From contig JACKNK010000002.1 of NCBI GenBank assembly GCA_024234955.1, positions 372,001-436,000 on the forward strand: a stretch of DNA of 64,000 nucleotides, read 5' to 3'. The notes beneath the pieces are model-generated. The model ran no database searches, was not told the origin of the DNA, and saw only the letters and a program-made list of their open reading frames with translations. The translations under genes were made by a program, and so were the position numbers. The DNA is from Gammaproteobacteria bacterium (GTDB lineage: Bacteria > Pseudomonadota > Gammaproteobacteria > JACKNK01). Each line of letters begins with the position of its first letter. The stretch's first letter is position 1. Shown here piece after piece: positions 33,507 through 41,884 of the stretch.

Positions 33507-36344
33507 ATGTACGACCGCGACCAAGATCAAGAACTCCGTGCCCGAGTCAAGTTGCTCGGGCGATTGCTCGGTGAGGTGCTGCGCAGCCAGGCGGGTGAGC
33601 GTACCTATCTGGTGGTCGAGGAACTGCGCCGGGGTTTCATCAGTCTGCGCCAGACCGAGAACACGGAACTGCGTTCGCGCCTGAACGGACTGATCGAGGA
33701 CCTCGATGCCGACACGCTGGTCGACGTGATCCGCGCCTTCAATATCTATTTCAGCCTTGCGAATCTGGCTGAGGAAACCTTCGAGCATCGTGCCCGCCGG
33801 GTGCAGGCGGCGCAGGGCGGCAAACTCTGGATCGGGTCGTTCGACGCCACCTTGCGTGATTTCAAGGACCGGGGTGTGGACGCCGAACAACTTGCCGGGC
33901 TGCTCGGTCGCAGCCGTTATCTGCCGGTGTTCACCGCGCATCCGACCGAATCCAAGCGCCGCACCATCATGGAGGCCTTGCGACGGATCTTCGAGATCGC
34001 CGAGCGCCTGGACGATCCGTTGCTCAACGAGGAAAACGAGAAACAGATCGAGCGCGAACTGCGCGCCGAAGTCCAGGTGTTGTGGAAGACCGACGAGGTC
34101 CGCGCGCACAAGCCGGAGGTCAAGGATGAGATCGCCAATGGCCTGTTCTATTTCCAGGAGAGCCTGTTCGAAGCGGTACCCGACGTTTACCGCATGCTCG
34201 AAAAGGGCGTGCGCCGGATTTACGGCACCGACGAGGAAGGGTTTCCGCTGGTTGAAGTGCCCAGCATGCTGCGTTTCGGCTCCTGGATCGGCGGTGACCG
34301 CGACGGCAATCCCTTCGTCAAGCCGCGTACCACCCGTCTGGCGCTGCGCTCACAGAGCCGGGTTGCGTTCCGCGAATACATCGACCGGGTTGGCGAGCTG
34401 TCGAAGATTCTCAGTCATTCCAGCGAACTGTTCACCCCGACCCGGCGCATGGAGGTCAGCCTTGAGGCCGACAGCGATTACGAGGCCCGTGCCCTGGGGG
34501 ATCGCGCATATCGTTACGAGAACGTTCCGTATCGCCGCAAGCTGTATGTGATGCGTTACCGGCTTGAACAGAATCTCGCCGAGGTCGAGGCGCGACTGGA
34601 AGGCCGACGCGTGCCGGACAGCGAGGATGCCTATCCGTCCGAGAAGGAATTGCTCGACGACCTTTACCTGATCCGCGATACCCTGATCCAGACCGGCGAC
34701 CGGATCATTGCAGGCGGCAAGTTGCAGGACCTGATCCGCCTGGTCGAGACCTTCGGATTCTTTCTGTCGCATCTCGACATCCGTCAGGAATCCACCCGGC
34801 ACACCGATGCCGTGGCAGACATCTTCCAGCAGCAGTTCGAGCCGATCGATTACCGCTCTCTGGATGAGTCGGCGCGGATTGCGCTGTTGCTCGAATGCAT
34901 TCAGAACGACCGCCGCGTCAATGTCACCAAGGCGCATCTCGACGAGCTTACCGACGAGACCCTGCGGGTGTTCGACGTGATGGTGCGCATGCGGGAGGAA
35001 ATCAGCCCGCAGTGTTTCGGCACCTACGTCATTTCCATGACGCACCAGGCCAGTCATATCCTGGAAGTGTTGTTCCTTGCCTGGCTGCGAGGACTGCTGG
35101 GCCGCAATGTGGGGCCGGTGCAAAGCGGCGACGACGCCGAAAGCGAATGGTTCTGCCACATCAAGATCAGTCCGTTGTTCGAGACCGTTGAGGACCTTCA
35201 ACACGTCGATTCGGTACTGACCACGCTGCTCGATCAGCCGCTGTATCGCGAACTGCTGAAGGCGTCCGGCAATCTGCAGGAGGTCATGCTTGGGTATTCG
35301 GATTCCTGCAAGGATGGCGGCATCCTGGCCTCGTCCTGGAATCTGTATCAGGCGCAGAAGAAGATCATCGCGATCATGAACAGGCATGGCGTCGAATGCC
35401 GTCTGTTTCATGGCCGTGGCGGCACCGTGGGGCGCGGCGGTGGTCCCACGCATGAGGCGATCCTCGCGCAGCCGCCGGGCACCGTGCATGGGCAGATCAA
35501 GTTCACCGAGCAGGGGGAGGTGCTGTCCTACAAATACAGCAATGCCGAGACCGCGCTTTACGAACTGACCATGGGTGTCACCGGTCTGCTCAAGGCCAGT
35601 TGTTCGACCATGCAGGCGGACTATTTCGAGAACGCCGAGCATCTCAAGGCGATGGAGGAGCTGACCCAACTCGGCGAGGCCTGTTATCGCGGTCTGATCG
35701 ACGACACTCAGGGTGTGTTCGACTACTTCTACGAGGCCACTCCGGTGACCGAGATCGGTCTGCTCAACATCGGTTCGCGGCCCTCACATCGCAAGAAGAG
35801 CGATCGCTCCAAGACCTCGATCCGGGCCATTCCCTGGGTGTTCGGCTGGGCACAGTCCCGACACACCCTGCCAGCCTGGTATGGCATCGGCAGCGCGTTG
35901 GCGACCTGGCACAAGGACGATCCGATCCGCGCCCAGCGACTCAACGAGATGTATCAGGAATGGCCGTATTTCCGGGCCTTGTTGTCCAACTCGCAGATGG
36001 CCTTGGGCAAGGCCGCGATGAATATCGCCGAGCACTACGCCAAGCTGTGTGAGGACGCGGACCTGGCGCGCTCTGTCTACGACACCATCAGTCGCGAGTA
36101 CGCGCTTACCGTCGGCCACGTCCTCAAGGTCGCGCAGATCGATGAATTGCTGGAAGAGAATCCCAAGCTGGCGTTGTCGCTGTCTCGACGCGATCCTTAT
36201 CTGGATCCGCTCAACCACATTCAGGTCAGTCTGTTGCGTCGCACCCGCCAACTGGATGCCGAGGACCCGGATCGCGAACGTCTGATGGACCCCTTGCTGC
36301 GCAGCATCAACGCGATCGCCCAAGGGATGCGCAATACAGGGTGA
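33507..36344 (+). CDS. ppc: Phosphoenolpyruvate carboxylase
   Basis: 945 residues, normal length. It makes oxaloacetate from PEP and bicarbonate, the main anaplerotic entry in autotrophs with a Calvin cycle. Catalytic motifs: FTAHPTESKRR (catalytic His), SWIGGDRDGNPFV, GYSDSCKDGG, and the flexible loop FHGRGGTVGRGGGPTHEA. The promoter must lie in the 89 bases after the MITE-like repeat or inside it. Confidence 0.97.
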   Translation: MYDRDQDQELRARVKLLGRLLGEVLRSQAGERTYLVVEELRRGFISLRQTENTELRSRLNGLIEDLDADTLVDVIRAFNIYFSLANLAEETFEHRARRVQAAQGGKLWIGSFDATLRDFKDRGVDAEQLAGLLGRSRYLPVFTAHPTESKRRTIMEALRRIFEIAERLDDPLLNEENEKQIERELRAEVQVLWKTDEVRAHKPEVKDEIANGLFYFQESLFEAVPDVYRMLEKGVRRIYGTDEEGFPLVEVPSMLRFGSWIGGDRDGNPFVKPRTTRLALRSQSRVAFREYIDRVGELSKILSHSSELFTPTRRMEVSLEADSDYEARALGDRAYRYENVPYRRKLYVMRYRLEQNLAEVEARLEGRRVPDSEDAYPSEKELLDDLYLIRDTLIQTGDRIIAGGKLQDLIRLVETFGFFLSHLDIRQESTRHTDAVADIFQQQFEPIDYRSLDESARIALLLECIQNDRRVNVTKAHLDELTDETLRVFDVMVRMREEISPQCFGTYVISMTHQASHILEVLFLAWLRGLLGRNVGPVQSGDDAESEWFCHIKISPLFETVEDLQHVDSVLTTLLDQPLYRELLKASGNLQEVMLGYSDSCKDGGILASSWNLYQAQKKIIAIMNRHGVECRLFHGRGGTVGRGGGPTHEAILAQPPGTVHGQIKFTEQGEVLSYKYSNAETALYELTMGVTGLLKASCSTMQADYFENAEHLKAMEELTQLGEACYRGLIDDTQGVFDYFYEATPVTEIGLLNIGSRPSHRKKSDRSKTSIRAIPWVFGWAQSRHTLPAWYGIGSALATWHKDDPIRAQRLNEMYQEWPYFRALLSNSQMALGKAAMNIAEHYAKLCEDADLARSVYDTISREYALTVGHVLKVAQIDELLEENPKLALSLSRRDPYLDPLNHIQVSLLRRTRQLDAEDPDRERLMDPLLRSINAIAQGMRNTG

Positions 36345-36391
36345 TCGTGGGGCGTAAGCCGATTTCCAATCGCGGGGCCCGCGAATTTGCG

Positions 36392-36754
36392 TTATCGGGG
36401 AGGCGTTGCGCTGGAACGGCTGAGCCGCAGCGAGAACATCGCGCCCAGGAACATCAGTAACGACAACGCCACGATCATCAGCCCGTAGGCGCGCTCGTCG
36501 GGAATGGCAAATGCCTCGCCGACGCCCAGAGTGAAGTAGGGGAGGCTGAGGTAAATCGCCCAGGCAATGGCGCGTTTGCGTTCATGCAACAAGCCCCACA
36601 AGGGGAGCAGCAAAGGGCCGACCAGGAAGATCAGGCCCATGGCGACCGGAAAATACTTTGACGGCGACAGCCAGATCAGCCAGGCGCCGAGAAACCCGAT
36701 CAACCCGATGTGGCCGAACAGCAATGCCCAGCGGGCGAGGGATTTTGCGTTCAT
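36392..36754 (-). CDS. DUF2069 inner-membrane protein
   Basis: 120 residues, four hydrophobic helices (LFGHIGLIGFLGAWLIWL, AMGLIFLVGPLLLPLWGLL, IAWAIYLSLPYFTLGV, LMIVALSLLMFLGAMF), which matches the DUF2069 family often encoded beside wrbA. The start ATG overlaps the wrbA stop (ATGA). A longer in-frame reading upstream is an artefact that overlaps wrbA. The function is unknown. Confidence 0.85.
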   Translation of the reverse strand: MNAKSLARWALLFGHIGLIGFLGAWLIWLSPSKYFPVAMGLIFLVGPLLLPLWGLLHERKRAIAWAIYLSLPYFTLGVGEAFAIPDERAYGLMIVALSLLMFLGAMFSLRLSRSSATPPR

Positions 36755-37347
36755 GACGCCACCCGCTTTGCGTGTTGGGCGACTCGCCGACCGAGCGCGC
36801 GGCACAAGGCCTGCTCCTCGGGGGTGAACGTGCGTTCGCCGTTGTCGCCGGCCCAGTGGCTGGCCCCGTAAGGCGTACCCCCCGCGTGCGTTTGGAGTAA
36901 TCCGGCCTCGCTGTAAGGCAGCCCGACAATGCTCATGCCGTGATGCAGCAGCGGGATCATCATCGACAGCAGCGTGCTTTCCTGACCGCCATGCAGGCTT
37001 GCCGTGGAGGTGAATACCCCGGCGGGTTTGTCGATCATCGCGCCGGACAACCACATGCCGCTGGTGCCGTCGAGGAAGTACTTGAGCGGGGCGGCCATGT
37101 TGCCGAAACGGGTCGGACTGCCCAGCACCAGGCCGGCGCATTCGCGCAGATCGTCATGACTGGCATACGGCGCGCCCGAGTCGGGAATGGCATCCTCGGT
37201 CGCCTCGCATACCGTGGAAACCTCCGGCACTGTGCGGAGCCGGGCTTCGCAGTCTTCGACTTCGCCAACGCCTCGCGCCACCAGGCGTGCCATCTCGGCG
37301 ACTGCGCCGTGACGGCTGTAATACAGGACCAGAATTTCCGTGCTCAC
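36751..37347 (-). CDS. wrbA: NAD(P)H:quinone oxidoreductase, WrbA type
   Basis: 198 residues, the family length. A flavodoxin-like FMN enzyme that reduces quinones by two electrons. FMN phosphate loop YYSRHGAVAEMA; GSPTRFGNMAAPLKYFLD and the FTSTASLHGGQE loop are typical. It overlaps arsC upstream and the DUF2069 gene downstream, each by 4 bases, so the three form one operon. Confidence 0.94.
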   Translation of the reverse strand: MSTEILVLYYSRHGAVAEMARLVARGVGEVEDCEARLRTVPEVSTVCEATEDAIPDSGAPYASHDDLRECAGLVLGSPTRFGNMAAPLKYFLDGTSGMWLSGAMIDKPAGVFTSTASLHGGQESTLLSMMIPLLHHGMSIVGLPYSEAGLLQTHAGGTPYGASHWAGDNGERTFTPEEQALCRALGRRVAQHAKRVAS

Positions 37348-37700
37348 TTGAGTACCGCCAATACGTTCTCGGGCGGACGACCGATTGCGGCCTTGCCGTT
37401 GGCGATGACGATGGGACGTTCAATCAGCTTGGGCGTTTGCAGCATCGCATCGATCAGTTGTTCGCGGCTCAGCGATTCGTCGGCCAGGCCCTGCTCCTTG
37501 TATTCGGCTTCCTTGGTGCGCATCAGCTGTCGAGGTTCCAGGCCCAGCAGATCGAGCACGGCGACCAGTTCGGCCTTGCTCGGCGGGGTCTTCAGGTATT
37601 CGACCACATTCGCATCGACGCCGTTGTCGGCGAGCAGGGCGAGTGTCTGGCGGGATTTGGAACAACGTGGGTTGTGATAAATGGTCACAGGTGTCGGCAT
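37344..37700 (-). CDS. arsC: Arsenate reductase (glutaredoxin-coupled ArsC/YffB fold)
   Basis: 118 residues from MPTPVTIYHNPRC; the upstream in-frame extension is ignored because AGGGAGG lies before this ATG. Catalytic Cys in HNPRCSKSRQTL, then the EYLKTPPSK and RPIVIANGKAAIGRPPE motifs of ArsC. It reduces arsenate using glutathione and glutaredoxin. No arsR or arsB is adjacent. In this setting a general thiol role is possible. Confidence 0.9.
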   Translation of the reverse strand: MPTPVTIYHNPRCSKSRQTLALLADNGVDANVVEYLKTPPSKAELVAVLDLLGLEPRQLMRTKEAEYKEQGLADESLSREQLIDAMLQTPKLIERPIVIANGKAAIGRPPENVLAVLK

Positions 37701-37795
37701 GGTTTCGACCTCCCTCGGTTGGATGGCGGGGATTCTAACCGCGCTCCGCCGTCGGGTTCCGCGCAAGCTTCGGGGATGGGCGTTGGCACCGGTTT

Positions 37796-37817
37796 CCTAT
37801 GAATAGGATATGCCTAT
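37796..37817 (+). promoter_or_regulatory. Possible operator upstream of rubrerythrin
   Basis: CCTAT-GA-ATAGG-ATATG-CCTAT: alternating inverted half-sites of five bases, about 110 bases before the rubrerythrin start. The regulator is unknown. Confidence 0.35.
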
Positions 37818-37925
37818 CGTGAAAATCGGAACATACGATTTTTCAAATGTTTCCGGTCTCCGTAATCTGCTCGCCACTGGTTCACCAAGACCAGCCCGGC
37901 ACTCAAAACCCCTGGAGACACCACG

Positions 37926-38411
37926 ATGAACAACGTCAACGATTCCCTCACCATCAAGAACCTCGAAGCGGCCTTCGCTGGCGAGAGCATGGCCCACATC
38001 AAGTACATGTACTTCGCCAAGATCTGCCGCGACCACGGTGACGAAGCCGCCGCCGAGCATTTCGAGGCGACCGCCAAGCAAGAGATCATGCATGCCTTCG
38101 GTCATGCTGACCTGTTGTTCCCGCGCGCCGAGATGACCCCGGCCAAGTGCCTGCAGTACGCGATCGAGGGTGAGACGTACGAGTACACCGAGATGTACCC
38201 GAAATTCCGCCACGAAGCCGTCGAGGAAGGCCGTACCGAATGGGTCGCCGAGATTGATGAGCAGATCGAGGAATCCCGCGAGCATGCCGAGCAGTTCAAG
38301 GCGGTGCTTGAAAAGGCTGCGAAGCGCTTTGCCGCCCTCGCCAAGGTCGAAGAGCGGCACGCCAACGCCTATCAGGCGGTGCTCGACCGCGTGAACGCGC
38401 AGGCCGCCTAA
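37926..38411 (+). CDS. Rubrerythrin-family diiron protein (no rubredoxin domain)
   Basis: 161 residues forming a ferritin-like four-helix bundle with carboxylate/histidine metal ligands (FAGESMAHIKYMYFA, AKQEIMHAFGHAD, EGETYEYTEMYPKF, VEERHANAYQAVL). Rubrerythrins reduce hydrogen peroxide with electrons from rubredoxin. The usual C-terminal rubredoxin domain is missing, but a separate rubredoxin gene starts 37 bases downstream, followed by a rubredoxin reductase. Confidence 0.92.
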   Translation: MNNVNDSLTIKNLEAAFAGESMAHIKYMYFAKICRDHGDEAAAEHFEATAKQEIMHAFGHADLLFPRAEMTPAKCLQYAIEGETYEYTEMYPKFRHEAVEEGRTEWVAEIDEQIEESREHAEQFKAVLEKAAKRFAALAKVEERHANAYQAVLDRVNAQAA

Positions 38412-38447
38412 GTCCCCCGTTTACCCTTAACCCTGGAGATCAAACCC

Positions 38448-38612
38448 ATGAAAAAGTATCAGTGCATCGTTTGCGGCTTCATCTACGACGAAGCGATCGG
38501 CCTGCCCGAGGACGGCATCGCCGCCGGCACCGCCTGGAACGACATTCCCGAAGACTGGGAATGCCCGGACTGCGGTGTCGCCAAGTCCGACTTCGAAATG
38601 GTCGAGATGTAA
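38448..38612 (+). CDS. Rubredoxin
   Basis: 54 residues, the standard rubredoxin length. The iron site is made of two CxxCG knuckles (YQCIVCGFIYDE and WECPDCGVAKSDFE). It carries single electrons from the reductase at 38683 to the diiron protein at 37926. GGAG precedes the start by about 10 bases. It is small enough to be missed by length-filtered gene finding. Confidence 0.96.
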   Translation: MKKYQCIVCGFIYDEAIGLPEDGIAAGTAWNDIPEDWECPDCGVAKSDFEMVEM

Positions 38613-38682
38613 GCCAGCCACCGGCGGCACTTCATCGTGGAGTGTCGTCGGGCCGTTGAATTCCCAAGCAGGAAACCCCGCC

Positions 38683-39801
38683 ATGATCGTGATTATCGGC
38701 ACCGGCCTTGCCGGCTATACCCTTGCGCGCGAGTTCCGCAAACTCGATCCGGACACCCCGCTGACCCTGATCACGGCGGATGACGGACGTTCCTACTCCA
38801 AACCCATGCTGTCGAACGGTCTCGCCAAGCAGAAGACGCCCGACCAGCTGGCGATGGCGGACGCCTCCCGGATGGCCGCGCAATTGAATGCGACCCTCCT
38901 TACCGACACGCGTGTCGAGACCATCGATACCGTCGGCCATCGTCTGGTCGCCAACGGCGAAGTCATCGAATATCGCAAACTGGTCCTCGCGGTGGGCGCA
39001 AGCCCGATCCGCCTGCCTTTGAAAGGGGACGGAGCGGACGATGTGCTGCACGTCAACGACCTGACCAACTACGCTGTGTTCCGTGCCCGCCTGGAAGGAA
39101 AAAAGCGCGTTGCGATCATCGGCGCCGGCCTGATCGGCTGCGAATTTGCCAATGATCTGGTTAGCAGCGGTTACCAAGCCGTGGTCATGGGTTTGGGAGA
39201 CACCCCCCTGGATACCCTGATCCCCGCCGCCGCCGGTGCCGATGTCAAAGCCGGTCTGGCCGAGGCGGGCGTCGAATTCCGTCTCGGTGCCTCGGCGCAA
39301 ATGGTTGAAAAGCATGGCAACGCTTATCGGGTGGTGCTCGATAAGGGCGAGGCGGTGGATGCGGATCTGGTGCTCTCGGCGATCGGTTTACGTCCGGATG
39401 TTCGTCTCGCTCAAGCAGCGGGCATTACGGTCAACCGGGGCATCGTCACCAACGCCAACCTGCAGACAAGTGCCACGGATGTCTATGCCCTGGGTGACTG
39501 CGCAGAAGTCGAAGGCGTGGTGCGTCTGTATGTGATGCCCATCATGCAGGGCGCGCGCGCACTGGCGAAAACCTTGGTCGGCGAAACGACCGCCGCGAGC
39601 TATCCGGTTATGCCGGTGGTGATCAAGACGCCGGCCCGCCCGGTCGTGGTGGTGCCCGGAGAGGGCGAATGGACGTGCGCTGCAACCGATGCCGGGGTGC
39701 GCTGTGAATGTCGTGATGGCGAAAGTCTGACCGGGTTCTGTCTGACTGGCGATGCGGTGAGCGAGAAGCAGGCGCTGACGGCGGCAATGACTCAGGCGTG
39801 A
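38683..39801 (+). CDS. Rubredoxin-NAD(+) reductase (FAD-dependent)
   Basis: 372 residues from MIVIIGTGLAGYTLARE. FAD-binding GTGLAG at the N-terminus, NAD-binding GAGLIGCEFANDL near residue 145, and a second FAD motif ATDVYALGDCAEVEG near 265. It passes electrons from NADH to rubredoxin. Gene order rubrerythrin - rubredoxin - reductase gives a complete NADH peroxidase pathway in one operon. A longer in-frame N-terminus overlapping the rubredoxin gene is rejected. Confidence 0.93.
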   Translation: MIVIIGTGLAGYTLAREFRKLDPDTPLTLITADDGRSYSKPMLSNGLAKQKTPDQLAMADASRMAAQLNATLLTDTRVETIDTVGHRLVANGEVIEYRKLVLAVGASPIRLPLKGDGADDVLHVNDLTNYAVFRARLEGKKRVAIIGAGLIGCEFANDLVSSGYQAVVMGLGDTPLDTLIPAAAGADVKAGLAEAGVEFRLGASAQMVEKHGNAYRVVLDKGEAVDADLVLSAIGLRPDVRLAQAAGITVNRGIVTNANLQTSATDVYALGDCAEVEGVVRLYVMPIMQGARALAKTLVGETTAASYPVMPVVIKTPARPVVVVPGEGEWTCAATDAGVRCECRDGESLTGFCLTGDAVSEKQALTAAMTQA

Positions 39802-39804
39802 ACG

Positions 39805-39838
39805 CGAAGCCGATTGCCAGTTATGACAATCGGCTTCG
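39805..39838. terminator. Hairpin after the rubredoxin reductase gene
   Basis: Perfect 12-bp stem CGAAGCCGATTG / CAATCGGCTTCG with a 10-base loop, starting 4 bases after the stop. There is no U-run, so it is a weak terminator or an mRNA-stabilising hairpin. Confidence 0.6.
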
Positions 39839-40123
39839 CTTGCGCTGACATTCAAGTCAGCGTGTTTTTGGGGCAAGCTTTTGTTGTTATTAATTTTTCC
39901 TTGAAAATCAGCGCTCAGGAAATGTTCGCCTTGACGAACGTCAAGGAAATCTCGAGAGCGTGTTCCGATGCGTCGGCAATTTATTGCGTGTATTAACGAA
40001 TACTAATTAGTGTCTCCGCCCACGTAACCCCGGCAGGGGTTCCGCAACCAGCGTTTCGCGTGGGTGTCCCGGCCTCGATTCCTCACCGGCGGGACGGTTA
40101 GCACAATAACTAGGAGACTCGTC
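39839..40123 (+). promoter_or_regulatory. cydABX upstream region
   Basis: About 285 bases, AT-rich in the middle, that should hold the cyd promoter. The only clear operator-like element is the palindrome TTGACGAACGTCAA at 39931-39944. Confidence 0.5.
39931..39944. promoter_or_regulatory. FNR/Anr-like palindrome upstream of cydA
   Basis: TTGAC-GAAC-GTCAA is a perfect palindrome with the spacing of an FNR site (TTGAT-N4-ATCAA), differing only in the inner base of each half. Oxygen-dependent control of cytochrome bd by FNR/Anr proteins is established in related bacteria. Confidence 0.55.
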
Positions 40124-41749
40124 GTGATTGACAGCGCAGTCGTCGACCTGTCACGGACTCAGTTCGCCGTGACAGCCCTGTACCACTTTATTTTCGTCCC
40201 CCTCACCCTCGGCATGACCTGGCTGCTGGTGATCATGGAGTCGGTCTACGTGATGACCGGCAAGGTGATCTACCGCGACATGACCAAGTTCTGGGGCAAG
40301 CTGTTCGGCATCAACTTCGCCCTCGGCGTGGCCACCGGCCTGACCATGGAGTTCCAATTCGGCACCAACTGGTCGTACTACTCCCACTACGTCGGCGATG
40401 TGTTCGGCGCGCCGCTGGCGATCGAGGGCCTGATGGCCTTCTTCCTGGAGTCGACCTTCGTCGGTCTGTTCTTCCTGGGTTGGGATCGCCTGTCCAAGCG
40501 CCAGCACCTGGCGGTGACCTTCCTGACCGCGCTCGGCACCAACCTGTCGGCGCTGTGGATCCTGATCGCCAACGGCTGGATGCAGAACCCGGTCGGCTCG
40601 GAGTTCAACTACGAGACCATGCGCATGGAGATGACCAGCTTCGCGGAGCTGGTCTTCAACCCGGTCGCGCAGGTCAAGTTCGTCCACACCGTCGCCGCCG
40701 GCTACGTCGCCGGTTCGATGTTCGTGCTGGGTATCTCGGCGTACTACATGTTGAAAGGCCGCGATCTGTCGTTTGCGCGGCGCTCCTTCGCGATCGCTGC
40801 CGGCTTCGGTCTGGCCTCGATCCTGTCCGTGATCGTGCTCGGTGACGAGTCCGGTTACGAGGCGGGCGAAGTGCAGAAAGTCAAGCTGGCCGCCATCGAG
40901 GCGGAGTACGACACCCACGAGCCGCCCGCCGGCTTCACCCTCTTCGGCCTGCCCAACGACCAGACCATGACCACCGACGCGGCGATCAAGGTGCCCTATG
41001 TGCTGGGCCTGATCGCGACCCGCTCGACCGACGAGGAAGTCACCGGCCTGAAGGACCTGGTGAAGCACGCCGAGGCGCGCATCCGCAACGGCATGGTTGC
41101 CTACGGTCTGCTGCAGGAACTGCGTAACGGCAACGTCACCGACGCCAACAAGGCCGCCTTCGACGAGGTCAAGAAGGACCTCGGCTACGGCCTGCTGCTG
41201 AAGCCGTACACCGACAAGGTGGTCGACGCGACCGAAGAGCAGATCAAGATGGCCGCGCAGGATTCCATCCCCAAGGTCGCTCCGCTGTTCTGGACCTTCC
41301 GCGTGATGGTGTTCACCGGCTTCGCGTTGCTGTTCATCTTCGCGGCGTCGTTCTTCTACTGCGCGAAGCGTGTCGCCGGCCAGAAGAAGTGGCTGCTCAA
41401 GCTGGCCCTGTTCGGCATCCCGCTGCCGTGGGTGGCGATCGAGACCGGCTGGTTCGTCGCCGAATACGGCCGGCAGCCCTGGGCCATCGGTGAGGTGTTG
41501 CCGGTGAACCTGGCGACCTCGACCCTGACCACCGGCGAGCTGTACTTCTCGATCGCCGGCTTCCTGCTCTTCTACACGTTCCTGCTGGTCATCGAGATGT
41601 GGCTGATGTTCCGCTTCGCGCGCCTCGGTCCGTCCAGCCTGCACACCGGACGCTACTTCTGGGAACAGGACGGCAACGACCACCCGAACCTGCCGAAGCA
41701 CGGCGCAGCCACGCTGGCGGTCCAGCCGCAGGCGCCGCGCAAGGACTGA
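40124..41749 (+). CDS. cydA: Cytochrome bd ubiquinol oxidase subunit I
   Basis: 541 residues from a GTG at 40124, chosen because TAGGAG lies 8 bases upstream and the protein then begins like CydA (VDLSRTQFAVTALYHFIF). It oxidises quinol and reduces O2 with high affinity. The heme b595 His lies in ALYHFIF, GDESGYEAGEVQKVKLAAIE marks the quinol-binding Q loop, and KKWLLKLALFGIPLPWVAIE and WFVAEYGRQPWAIGEVLP are nearly those of Escherichia coli. The long C-terminal Q-loop insertion places it in the long (L) class. Confidence 0.97.
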   Translation: MIDSAVVDLSRTQFAVTALYHFIFVPLTLGMTWLLVIMESVYVMTGKVIYRDMTKFWGKLFGINFALGVATGLTMEFQFGTNWSYYSHYVGDVFGAPLAIEGLMAFFLESTFVGLFFLGWDRLSKRQHLAVTFLTALGTNLSALWILIANGWMQNPVGSEFNYETMRMEMTSFAELVFNPVAQVKFVHTVAAGYVAGSMFVLGISAYYMLKGRDLSFARRSFAIAAGFGLASILSVIVLGDESGYEAGEVQKVKLAAIEAEYDTHEPPAGFTLFGLPNDQTMTTDAAIKVPYVLGLIATRSTDEEVTGLKDLVKHAEARIRNGMVAYGLLQELRNGNVTDANKAAFDEVKKDLGYGLLLKPYTDKVVDATEEQIKMAAQDSIPKVAPLFWTFRVMVFTGFALLFIFAASFFYCAKRVAGQKKWLLKLALFGIPLPWVAIETGWFVAEYGRQPWAIGEVLPVNLATSTLTTGELYFSIAGFLLFYTFLLVIEMWLMFRFARLGPSSLHTGRYFWEQDGNDHPNLPKHGAATLAVQPQAPRKD

Positions 41750-41758
41750 GGCCAACGA

Positions 41759-41852
41759 TGTAGGCCGGTTTAAGGAGCGCAGCGACGTAGCCGGCATCCG
41801 GCTTCGATCGAAGCATCAAGCCGGCAACGCTGCGCTTATGCCGGCCTACATC
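41759..41852. repeat. REP-like palindromic repeat, copy 2
   Basis: Starts ATGTAGGCCGGTTTAAGGAG and ends with the inverted AACGCTGCGCTTATGCCGGC followed by CTACA. The right half is the reverse complement of the left half of copy 1 (11394). It separates cydA from cydB and probably forms a hairpin within the cyd mRNA. Confidence 0.8.
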
Positions 41853-41884
41853 GAACGCACATTCAATTTAGAGAGAGCAAAACC

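Noticed and set aside
37797..38360. 187-codon minus-strand frame over rubrerythrin
   Set aside because: Antisense to a clear diiron protein; no ribosome site or domain.
40151..41797. 548-codon open frame antisense to cydA
   Set aside because: Composition is His/Arg/Asp/Gly-rich without any domain; the + strand cydA is near-identical in motifs to known proteins.
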